Assembly: GCA_964058845.1 (NCBI GenBank)
Contig: CAXKVR010000458.1
Span: forward strand, 49,696-113,695
DNA length: 64,000 bases
Reading direction: 5' to 3'
DNA from: Carex sylvatica
Lineage: Eukaryota; Streptophyta; Magnoliopsida; Poales; Cyperaceae
Of this stretch, positions 45,290 to 55,944 are shown one piece after another. Position 1 is the stretch's first letter. The number at the start of each line of letters is the position of its first letter. The translations under genes were made by a program, and so were the position numbers. The notes beneath the pieces were generated by a model. It worked only from the letters and a program-made list of their open reading frames with translations, was not told the DNA's origin and ran no database searches.

Positions 45290-46480
45290 TTAAAAAACAG
45301 AAAATTAAAAACAGAAAATTAGAAGCAGAAAATTAAAAACAAAAAATTAAAAACAGAAAATAAAAAAAACAGAATAAAAAAAATAGAAATTTAAAGATAG
45401 AAATTTAAAAACAGAATTAAAAAATAGAAATTAAAAACAGAATTATAAAAACAGAAATTAAAAAACAGAAATTAAAAAAAAGAATTAAACAGAAATTAAA
45501 AAATAGAAATTAAAAAATAGAAATTAAAAAACAGAATTAAAAAAACAGAAATAAAAAAAAGAATTAAAAAAAACAGAAATAAAAAAACAGAAATAAAAAA
45601 ACAGAAATAAAAAACAGAATAAAAAAAACAGAATTTAAAAAACAGAAATAAAAAAAATAAAACTAACCAATTTTTTTAACCTATTAAAAATAAATCTAAG
45701 AAATTGAAAAATAAATCTAACCTATTCAAAACAAATCTAATTACTTCACATATTAAAAAAAAAACAATTTTTTTAACTTATTAAAAATAAATCTAACATT
45801 ATGAAAAATAAATCTAACCTATTCAAAACAAATCTAATTACTTCACATATTCAAAAAAAAATAAAACTAACCAATTTTTTTAATCTATTAAAAATAAATC
45901 TAACATTTTGAACAATAAAATCTAACATTTTGAAAAATAAAATCTTACCTATTCAAAACAAATATAATTACTTCACATATTGAAAAAAAAAACTAACCAA
46001 TTTTTTTAACCTATTAAAAATAAATCTAACCTATTCAAAACAAATATAATTACTTCACATATTCAAAAAAATAAAACTATCCTATTTTTTTTACATATTA
46101 AAAATAAATCTAACATATTCAAAACAAATATAATTACTTCACATATTAAAAAAAAAAAACTAACCTATTTTTTTCACATATTAAAAGTAAATCTAACATT
46201 TTGAAAAATAAAATCTAAACTATTCAAAACAAATATAATTACTTCATATATAACAAATCTAAAATAAACTAAATAAATCTAACATATTCAATAAATCTAA
46301 CAAATCTAACATAAATAAATCTAACAAATCTAACATAAATAAATCTAACAAATCTAACAAATCTAATTACTTAATAAATTTAACAAATCTAACAAATCTA
46401 ACAAATCTAATTACTTAATATTCAATAAATCTAGCATAAACTAAATGTACTCTACAAAAATAAATTAATCTAACATGAAA
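45290..46480. repeat. Tandem repeat leader of hAT copy 1
   Basis: Arrays of AGAAATTAAAAAACAGAAAT and of TAAAAATAAATCTAAC with CAAATCTAATTACTTCACAT alternate over 1.2 kb. The inverse words are those of the array in copy 2, so the array was present before the copies separated but differs in unit number. Confidence 0.9.
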
Positions 46481-46995
46481 TAAATGTTACTTTTAAATCT
46501 CGCAAAAAAATATTGCGGGAGGTACCGAACTTCATAATTTCGATACCTTCGTAATTCCGTTTGCAGATTTGTAGAATAAATTAAATTTACAACTATATTT
46601 TTTTTAAACAATAAATTAAAAAATTGACAATAATAAAATTTGAGAATTGAGAGTGAGGGAATGAGAGATTGAGAGACTGAGAGATAAGAGAATGAGAGTG
46701 TGAATTTTTTGAGAGGAAGATGGGGTATTTAAAGAAAATATTGGAAATGGAATAAAATTTGAAAAAAAAAAAAAATCGACGGGACGGGTGGGTTCGGCCG
46801 GTCCGGGTTTGATTAGACCGGTCCGGGCCCGGTTGAACCGGCGGGATTTTTGAAATTTCAAAAAATTTTGAATTTTTTTGAAAAAAGGGTAACGGGTACG
46901 GGTATAGGGTACGGGTACAAGTATATGGTACGGGTATAAGGTGTGGGTACGGGTACGGGGGGGGGGGGGGGGGTTGGGCGGGTATGCCCGGGAAT

Positions 46996-47371
46996 TTTAT
47001 TTCGGTTTATTCGGTTCAAACCAAAATATATTAATTTTTTAATTAAAACAATTGATTTATAATAAACCGAAGTATATTAAGAAATAAACCGGGATATTAA
47101 GAAATAAACTAAGATTTTAAGAAATAAACCAAAGTATTTAAAGCAATTGATTAAGAAATAAACCGGGGCGGTCCGGACCAAATTCATAATATATAAAAAT
47201 TCAGTTAGTTCGATTATTTCGATTTTGAAAATTTTTAAACTGAACCGAAGTTATAATTCGGTTTTAAAAAATAAATCGAACCAAACTATTAAACTGAAAA
47301 AATCGAACCGTTTGATGCGAACTACGATTCAGTTCAAAACCAAATAAATCGGACCCAATGAACACCCCTAG
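46996..47371. repeat. Degenerate hAT-terminus-like segment
   Basis: AAACCGAAGTATATTAAG and AAATAAACCG words repeat, ending ATGAACACCCCTA (inverse TAGGGGTGTTCAT, a common hAT end). The following GCATCTGTGAGAATAG is paralogous to GCAGCTGTAAGAATAG at 61628, which fixes this junction as an insertion edge. Its partner end is not identified. Confidence 0.5.
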
Positions 47372-50300
47372 CATCTGTGAGAATAGTCCAAGCGGCCCAG
47401 TTAGGCCTACTAACACATTCTTTTCTTGGGCCCAGTTTGGCCCAAGTACAATTTTAACATCCGAATTATTTTGTGCCATGTAGATAAAGTATTATATTTC
47501 TAATCTCTCTTCATGACAACTGTCATTTATTTTGAGATCTCCAAAAAAATCCGTAATAAACAATCTTGTGAAATTAACAAATTATTCACGTCTGTTTTCA
47601 CACACCCAGTGCGACAGAAGGGAAAAGAGGGTGTTCTGAATGGTACCGGACTAAATTCAATCGGATATCTAATCGAAGTTGTTCAATCTGTATTAAAATT
47701 TATATATATAGAACTCACCGGATTTAAATTTGAATATAATGAACGTAGAACACAGCCGGTTCTTCCGAATATAGTGACAAAATTTGTGTATTATATTTGA
47801 ATTATATCTGAATAATTTATTTTTTTAGTGATGCCGAATCGAACGCTGAATTATTCGGTTGACCGAACTTTGACCGAATTAAACCCGAATAATTTGTGAA
47901 TTTTACAAACTTTTCCCGAATTTTTCGCAATTTTTTTTGGACTGAAATTTCTGATCCGAATAATTCCGAATTATTCTCAAATTATATTCACATTATTTCC
48001 AAATCACAAATTTTTGATCTCACCAAATCAAACCTGAATAATTAATTTGTCACTATGTTACCAAATTAATGTCTTTGTATTGAAGATGACAACATGAGGC
48101 TAGCATAGCATGACGTCATGCAAATTAAAATCTAAGATGCCACGTAAGCGAGATAGACTTGAAGTCTAGTAAAGAGACAGGTCAAAGTCAATTAATCATA
48201 ATTTATGGTGTTGTTAAACAGACCTCAAATCGATTAGGTTTATGATTGGGCATGAGCTTATAAAACTTATTTGAATTGGATTAGCGAATGAAATTGAGCT
48301 ATGTTCTCTAAAATCTATCTAAAATATAATTTATTACTAGACTGATCATGTCACATATGAGAATAGCACAATCTTATTTTTCAAGATAGAACAAAGGCTT
48401 AAAATCTAATTCTAGTAAATTAATTTTAAATATCTAAAATAATACAATTGTCTTTATCTGTATTAAATTACATTTTTTATTTTAAATGCAAAGAGAACAG
48501 TTCAATTCTCAATCGGAATTAATATGATCCGCATTAAATTGCACACTTGTTATTTAGGTTAATTCATATACAAATCATCAGTACAAACTTTCCGTTCCTT
48601 CGGAAGCTATAATTCAATTTATTGTTTTTTTATTTTTATTTTTTTGTGAAGGAAAGATGGTCACAAATTGGGTAAACATTTCTGAGTCTTTTTGCCACAG
48701 CAGTAGATAGCGATTTCCCAACAAAATTAATTCACAATCTGTCATTACTAATAGCGACCCTTCAATTCTTCAATCGTCAAGTTATACAAAATATCGCATA
48801 TGCTAAAATTCCTTGTAATTGTACTTTAAAAATAATAAATTGGAAAAAAAATACCCAACAATTGACCGAGGAGAATTTTTTTATGTAGAAATTAATAAAA
48901 AGAAAGCGCTCCAGCAGAATTCTACTGATTTTTGATTGATAGAAAGATTAGTACAATTTCTACTGAACTTAAAAAGAAAAAAGTTTGGATCGGTAAAAAT
49001 TCTCAAAATTTCCTGAATTATATTTTAGTTTTTAATTAAATTTTTTTTTCTCTTATGAAATTGAGATCTTCGTCCGAATAATTAATTCCGAATTATTTTT
49101 AAATTATATCTTGGCTCATTTCTAAATCACAAATTTTTAATCTCAAATAAAATCTAAATAATTTATTTGTCACTATATCTGTATTTTTTTTCCAAACAAA
49201 TTAAATGACACATAAATTATGAAATAGAATTATCTGAGTTCATCTTAGTGTGAACGGGAAATAATAAGTACGGCTTGTCTTTTTCTTACACGTCCACATT
49301 AAGTCAAAAAAAAAAAACCCATTGATGACATCACAAATATGAGATCATGCATGTGACATTGGCAACCTATATAATAGCCATGCAACTTTTCAATAAGCTT
49401 CCAACGATTTTGCTCAACTTCTAGTAACACAATTAATACTATAATTTATATATAGTTAACCACCTCTAGCAAAGACTTTCAAAATTTCAAGACAATATTT
49501 GGCTTATATATTGATTATAATTGCAGTCAAGTTGTAGTTTTTTGGATTGAAGGACTCAGCACAATTTGGTTCTTTTTGATCAATTCTTACATATTTTATT
49601 GTTCAAATTCGTCTCTTCTTTTGTTGAACTTCTCGTCTTTACTTTTTGTCTTTTACATTTTAGTCTAAAGGCATTGGAGGCAGTCCAATGGACTTTGAAC
49701 CATATTTGGTTCAATGTTTGATCATATCTGTTTGATCGACTTAAAATTTGTGCGAATCAAGTACACATAATTTTTAAAGTAGATCGAACTCTGTTGTTTT
49801 AGCAATCATCTCTTTCTGTCTATTCATTTTTTTTATGCAATGTTCTTAAAACTTAGGACCTTTCAATTGAAAATAAGTATTACTAAACTAGTCAAGTTAC
49901 ATTTAATTTGCTTTTAAGAAACTAAGATCTTTCTAATTTTCAGTGAAAATAGATTGGAAAATTAGAGTATGTATCTCTGTATTTTACAAAAAAAAAATAC
50001 AAAAAATACTTAAGAATAAAAAATATAAATTATGTCTTACTATAATTTTTTTCTCCAAAATATGCATTTATTTCTTAACTAATATTGAAAGTAATTATGA
50101 AATTGTGCCTCACACTAAAATTTTGTTCATCCAATTAAAAATCTTAGCTCCGGACCTACGGTCAGAATATGATATATTCTTTCCAGATTAAGAAATTAAG
50201 TGTGGCCTGTCCTTTTCAATTTCCTTCACCATTAATTAGGTAAGTCATTAATTGATGATATAACAAAAAATGGCAAGTCATGTGTGAGGGATTATGACAG

Positions 50301-50683
50301 CCTAGCTAATAAGGACTTGCTTAATAGAATTTCTACTTGACCAGCAAAGCCTACATCAAGTCAATATGAAAAGCAAATTAATCAGACGGTCCAGATTCAA
50401 ACTCAAAATTTTGAGGTAACTTAATTAGGTGGCCTTAATTGGATTAATGCAGACTCAAGCAATTTGAGTCTTTTTCCATTCTTTCATCTTAATTTATTTT
50501 ATTGTTCAAATTTGTCTCTTCTTTGTTGAACTTCTGGTTTTTTTTTTCTTTAAAAAAAATATAATGATACCTTTGTTCGCTTCCCGTCTTTTACATTTTA
50601 ACAAATTAACATATGAAATTAATTTGTAAGAAATATAATTATTATATGATTTTTTTATAAAGATGAATATTATTTAGTATAAT
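47372..50683. repeat. Duplicated non-coding flank, copy 1
   Basis: Blocks recur at 59617-60420 and 61620-62920. Examples are GTTAGGCCTACTAACACATT at 47402 and 61665; AGATGGTCACAAATTGGGTA at 48656 and a near copy at 61915; TATACAAAATATCGC at 48783 and 62264; CAAAGACTTTCAAA near 49470 and 62850. A partial third block is at 50200-50540. About 47810-48060 and 49030-49180 hold GAATAATTCCGAATTATT repeats. The plus frames 47513-47800 and 49943-50191 show no recognisable domain. Confidence 0.7.
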
Positions 50684-51053
50684 CAGTGTTTTAAAATGCG
50701 GTCGAATGGACTGCATATGCGGCCGCATATACTTATGCATACAGAATCTCATAAAGTCAAATTCATGCAGTTTTGAATATACGGACATATATGTAATTCA
50801 TGTAGACTTGAAAAAAGCCTAAAATTTATTTTGTTGTGGAGAAAATTATAATCTATAACCTTTATAATATGGTAAATAGGACAAATCACTAGACCAAACA
50901 AGTCTTTAAATATAAATTAGTTTTATTTTATCTATAATTCTTTAACAAAGCATAGTAAAATCGCATATGTACTTCCACATACAAATCTGATCCGCATATG
51001 CGGTATGCAGTGGCATTCCGCATGCAAGAACAAAATCACATTTTAAAACGATG
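50684..51053. mobile_element. hAT-type MITE
   Basis: Ends CAGTGTTTTAAAATGCGG / inverse of CATCGTTTTAAAATGTGA. Flanked by AGTATAAT (50676-50683) and AATATAAT (51054-51061), an 8-bp duplication with one mismatch. Internal CGCATATGCGG words are palindromic. 370 bp, non-coding. Confidence 0.75.
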
Positions 51054-51097
51054 AATATAATTAAACAATTGACTTTACAAGTCTTAAAGTCAGATAT

Positions 51098-52682
51098 CTG
51101 GGTTCAGTCGACATATTTAATTAATACCACTCAGAAAATAGAGTATGACCTCAATTTTTACACAATTTAGGGGCAATTAGCATATCAAGCCCTAAACTTT
51201 TAAAAGTTCGCAAAATGGTCCTTGTCAGTTCAAAGACTGGTATACACACAAAATCAGCACAGTACCAGTAGTATACTGGGCTGGTACGACTGGTACCAGC
51301 ACTTCGCAAGTCAGCACAACAACACAACACAGCCAAGCAACAAGCCAGACCAGCAAAACAGAAAAGATAAGGCAACAGATCAGAGGCAAAGCACACAGCC
51401 AGCAAAACACACAAGCACATATGCACCTATGCACATACCAGACAGAACAGCACACCAGAAACAAAGAAAGGCAGCAGGTCAGAGGCAATCACAGAGCCAG
51501 CAAAACACAACAAGGCAAGGCGCAAACAAGATAGAACCAACCTAAGTCAATGCCTTTGCCGGGAAAATCAACAACCTGAGCAAAGGCAATTTATCTAATC
51601 GAAACCCAACAAGGCAATATCAACCAATTTAACGGGATAACTCGAATTTTTACCCGATTAGAGCTAGCACGGAAATGGAGAGAGCAAGAGAAAATCAACA
51701 CCAGAACAGCAACAACAAGCACCAGAATAGCACCAGCCAAGCACCAGAATAGCAAGCACACCTCAACCCTAATTTCTAGGGTTTCTGAACTCTCAACTCA
51801 AAGGTAAACAGGGACAACGAGAGAGAGATTTATCTCAACACATGAGAGAGTAGAGAATAGAGAGAGAGAGACAGCACAAAAGGGAGAGAAGAGTATATCT
51901 ACCCGGAAAAGAAAGAACCACACGCAACAGGCAGTACGGCCGGCTGACAACGGAAAACGGTGGTGACTTTCGTCGTTTCGCAATAAATTCGGCGTGGAGT
52001 TCTGACAACCGATGGGACAGTAAGAGAGAGCGGGAACGTCAATTTTTCATAAGAGGCTCACCTCTTTTTTCCTTCTCCAGGAAGGGAACGAAATAGGGAG
52101 AGGAAAGGCAGTGGGGTCGGGGCATCAGAGGGAGAAGAGAGGCGCTAGGGTTTTTGGCACGGGAGAGGAGAAGGGAAGAAGGAGGGGAGTGGGGTCTATC
52201 GGCAGAGGAAGAAGGCAACAAAAGAAATAGAATAAAGGGAGAGGGTCTGCCTTAAGATTCGTGCTGAATGTATTTAAACGGTTTGAGATTTTCCAAAATG
52301 GTCACGCTGAATATGAGATATCTCGGAGGGTGTGAATTCCGGATCCGAATTCCCTTTTCAATTTGATTAATTCCATTTTCTTTTCAATTTAAACAATGCT
52401 TTGAAATTTGTGCTACGGATATTTGATTGGTTAATATTAATATACTTCCAAAGTCTAAATAAAATTTCTCGTTATTAATGTATTCAAAAATTTAATTTAC
52501 GAATTTGATTAATAATTAGAATTAATTTTATAAGTTTTAATTTCTTTTAAATCTTAATTTAACATGTAAATTTTTATAGTATGGTTTTATATGGAAATTT
52601 AGTTTCGTTTAATAATTCAGAAATTTTAAATTTGAGCGTGATTTTAATTTAGCTACTTGTTTTAAAATTTCGGAATATAACA
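51098..52682 (-). mobile_element. Solo LTR, minus strand (Ty3/gypsy-type)
   Basis: On the minus strand it begins TGTTATATTCCGAAATTTTA. The outer 5-bp repeats GATAT at 51093-51097 and 52683-52687 fit a target duplication. The far end reads GAACCCAG rather than a canonical CA, so one base is probably changed. On this strand it contains GTTTAAATACATTC as a promoter candidate, then a C/T-rich leader and AACCCTAGAAATTAGGGTT. Its GC content is higher than the surroundings in 51900-52250. No internal retroelement genes are adjacent. Open frames inside (51151-51545, 51798-52221) are not genes. Confidence 0.68.
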
Positions 52683-52687
52683 GATAT

Positions 52688-53191
52688 GATTCATTTCAAG
52701 TTAATTGGATTAGTGAATTGAAAAAACCCGATTCGGCCGAACCGTGGACCGCCTCCGAACTGGTTCGACCCTAGTTAGACTCTCGGACCGGCTCGAATTA
52801 ACTCTTAGGGCCGGGTCTAGCAAGAATTTAGGCCGGCTTTTTTGAAATAGACTCCTGAAAATCCGACCCATGCACCCAAGCCCCCGACCCGACTAGTCCA
52901 GACCTGGACCAACCCGAGACCCGTCTAAACTCAGACCGGACTAAACAGAAACATGCCTGGTTCGGCCAGAAACAAAAAGTCCACTATTTTAAAAAAAAAA
53001 TCAGATTCGGATCAAGACCCGAACCTGATCCGAACTGATTTGTGCTAATTTTGAATCAAAAATCTAGCACAGATTTGATCCAACTCTCCCAAATAAAACC
53101 TGCCAAATCTGACTCTAGCTAATCCGTGGATCCACCGGATAGCCCGAGCGGGTTCGGACCGATGGGACCCGACACGATCTGTCTCATAAAC
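52688..53191. other. Degenerate GC-richer repeat
   Basis: CCGACCCGACTAG, GAACTGGTTCGACCC and CCGGACTAAAC words resemble the subterminal sequence of the neighbouring hAT element and may be a remnant of another member. No gene. Confidence 0.35.
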
Positions 53192-53214
53192 ACTAAATTT
53201 AGTGGTTTGCAATT

Positions 53215-53520
53215 ACCCGATGGGGGCGGACCCGACCCGTACCCGCCCGTGCCCGTTACCCGGGTTACCCGTGCCCGAGCCCGGGTATGGGTCGGGTAAA
53301 CGGGTACACGGGTACGGGTAAAAATCGGGTAGGGTACGATTATTTGGTTCAAAGCCCGACCAAACCCGGTCTGATTTAAGCCCGACCCGACCCGACCCGA
53401 CCTACCCGACCCGGACCCGGACCCGACCCCGACCCGACCCGACCCGACCCGACATGACCCGACCCGACCCGGACCGGACCCGACCCGACCCGAACCCGAT
53501 CTGACCCGACCCGACCCGTT
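53215..53520. repeat. CCCGA pentanucleotide-type subterminal repeats
   Basis: Dozens of CCCGACCCGACC and related units; on the minus strand GGGTCGGGTCGGGTCGGG. The corresponding zone at the other end is 59380-59590. They probably serve as transposase-binding and transposition-end sequence. The minus-strand open frame 53119-53583 is a by-product of the 5-bp repeat. Confidence 0.9.
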
Positions 53521-53939
53521 GAATTCAAATTTTTTTGAATTCAATTCCCGCCGGTTCAACCGGGCCCGGACCGGTCTAATCAAACCCGACCGGCCGGACC
53601 CACCCGGGTCAACTCAGCCGTGGTTTTTTTTTTTTTTTTTTTTTTCTTTCTTTCAAATTTTATTCCCTCCCAATATTTTCTTTAAATACCCCATCTTCCT
53701 CTCCAAAAATTCACACTCTCATTCTCTCATCTCTCATTCTCTCAATCTCAATTCTCCAATTTAATTATTCACTATTTTTAATTTATTGTTTAAAAAAAAT
53801 ATAATTGTAAATTTAATTCATTACACAAATCCGCAAACGGAATTACAAAGTTCGTCACCTCCCGCAAAATTTTTTCACGAGATTTAAAGGTAACATTTAT
53901 TTCATTTTAGATTAATTTATTTTTGTAGAGTACATTTAG

Positions 53940-55860
53940 TTTATGCTTGATTTATTGAATATTAAGTAATTAGATTTGTCATTTGTTAGGTTTGTTAAAT
54001 TTATTAAGTAATTAGATTTGTTAGATTTATTGAATATGTTAGATTTATTTAGTTTATGTTAGATTTGAATATGTCAAATAATTATATTTGTTTTTAATTT
54101 CTGTTTTTGAAATTCTGTTTTTTAATTTCTGTTTTTTAAATTCTGTTTTTTAATTTCTGTTTTTTAATTTCTGTTTTTTAATTTCTGTTTTTTAATTTCT
54201 GTTTTTAAATTTTCTGTTTTTTAAAATAGATTAGTTTTATAGATTTGAATATGTGAAGTGATTATATTTGTTTTGAATATGTTAGATTTATTTTTCAAAA
54301 TTCGGATTTAATTTTAATAGGTTTTTTAAAATAGGTTAGTTTTATAGATTTGAATATGTGGAGTGATTATATTTGTTTTGAATAGATTAGATTTATTTTT
54401 CAAAATTCGAATTTATTTTTAATAGGTCTTTTAAAATAGGTTAGTTTAATTTCTGATTTTTATTTTCTGTTTTTTATTTTCTGTTTTTTTATTTCTGTTT
54501 TTTAATTTTCTGTTTTTTAAAATAGGTTAGTTTTATAGATTTGAATATGTGGAGTGATTATATTTGTTTTGAATAGGTTAGATTTATTTTTCAAAATTCG
54601 GATTTATTTTCCATAGATCTTTTAAAATAGGTTAGTTTAATTTCTGTTTTTTAATTTCTGTTTTTTTATTTCTGTTTTTAATTTCTGTTTTTTAATTTCT
54701 GTTTTTTAATTTCTGTTTTTAATTTTCTGTTTTTTAAAATAGGTTAGTTTTATAGATTTGAATATGTGAAGTGATTATATTTATTTTGAATAGGTTAGAT
54801 TTATTTTTCAAAATTCGGATTTATTTTTCATAGGTCTTTTAAAATAGGTTAGTTTAATTTCTGTTTTTTATTTTCTGTTTTTTAATTTCTGTTTTTTTAT
54901 TTCTGTTTTTAATTTCTGTTTTTTAATTTCTGTTTTTTAATTTCTGTTTTTAATTTTCTGTTTTTTAAAATAGGTTAGTTTTATAGATTTGAATATGTGA
55001 AGTGATTATATTTATTTTGAATAGGTTAGATTTATTTTTCAAAATTCGGATTTATTTTTCATAGGTCTTTTAAAATAGGTTAGTTTAATTTCTGTTTTTT
55101 ATTTTCTGTTTTTTATTTTCTGTTTTTTAATTTCTGTTTTTAATTTCTTTTTTTTAATTTCTTTTTTTTAATTTCTGTTTTTAATTTTCTGTTTTTTAAA
55201 ATAGGTTAGTTTTATAGATTTGAATATGTGAAGTGATTATATTTATTTTGAATAGGTTAGATTTATTTTTTAAAATTCGGATTTATTTTTCATAGGTCTT
55301 TTAAAATAGGTTAGTTTAATATCTGTTTTTTATTTTCTGTTTTTTTATTTCTGTTTTTAATTTCTGTTTTTTAATTTTCTGTTTTTTAAAATAGGTTAGT
55401 TTTATAGATTTGAATATGTGGAGTGATTATATTTGTTTTGAATAGGTTAGATTTATTTTTCAAAATTCGGATTTATTTTTCATAGATCTTTTAAAATAGG
55501 TTAGTTTAATTTCTGTTTTTTATTTTCTGTTTTTTAATTTCTGTTTTTTTATTTCTGTTTTTAATTTCTGTTTTTTAATTTCTGTTTTTTAATTTCTGTT
55601 TTTTAATTTCTGTTTTAAATTTTCTGTTTTTAATTTTCTGTTTTTTAAAATATGTTAGTTTTATAGATTTGAATATGTGAAGTGATTATATTTATTTTGA
55701 ATAGGTTAGATTTATTTTTCAAAATTCGGATTTATTTTTCATAGGTCCTTTAAAATAGGTTAGTTTAATTTCTGTTTTTTATTTTCTGTTTTTTTATTTT
55801 TGTTTTTAATTTCTGTTTTTTAATTTCTGTTTTTTAATTTTCAATGTATGTTAGAATTAT
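53940..55860. repeat. Large tandem array in the leader of hAT copy 2
   Basis: The anchor word AGATTTGAATATGTG occurs at 54241, 54346, 54537, 54754, 54984, 55216, 55406 and 55664, giving spacings of 105-258 bp. Between anchors are runs of TTTAATTTCTGTTTT and a constant TAGATTTATTTTTCAAAATT block. The unit contains a shorter repeat of about 13-14 bp (a repeat within a repeat). Confidence 0.95.
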
Positions 55861-55944
55861 TTTGAATAGGTGAAATAATAAGGTTACATATTTTTTTTAA
55901 TATGTCAAGTAATTTACATTTATTATTTTGAATAGGTTTAATAA

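Larger units (their letters stand above)
42096..46995 (-). mobile_element. hAT transposon, degenerate copy 1
   Basis: Starts TAGGGTTGCTCTCAGG (compare TAGAGGGCTGCTCTCGG at the end of copy 2). It carries a broken transposase gene on the minus strand, a long leader of tandem repeats (45290-46480), and GGGTACGGGTATAGGG-type subterminal sequence at 46885-46985 with a G17 run. The distal end is uncertain: recognisable similarity to copy 2 stops near 46995, and a second terminus-like sequence (AACACCCCTA) is at 47362-47371. No 8-bp duplication could be matched. Confidence 0.8.

Noticed and set aside
51151..51545. Overlapping frames on both strands (91, 107 and 87 codons)
   Set aside because: They lie inside the solo LTR and translate repetitive CAGCAA/GCACA-type sequence.
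53119..53583. 154-codon minus-strand frame rich in Gly/Ser/Arg
   Set aside because: Produced by the CCCGA pentanucleotide repeat of the hAT subterminal zone, which is open in several frames.
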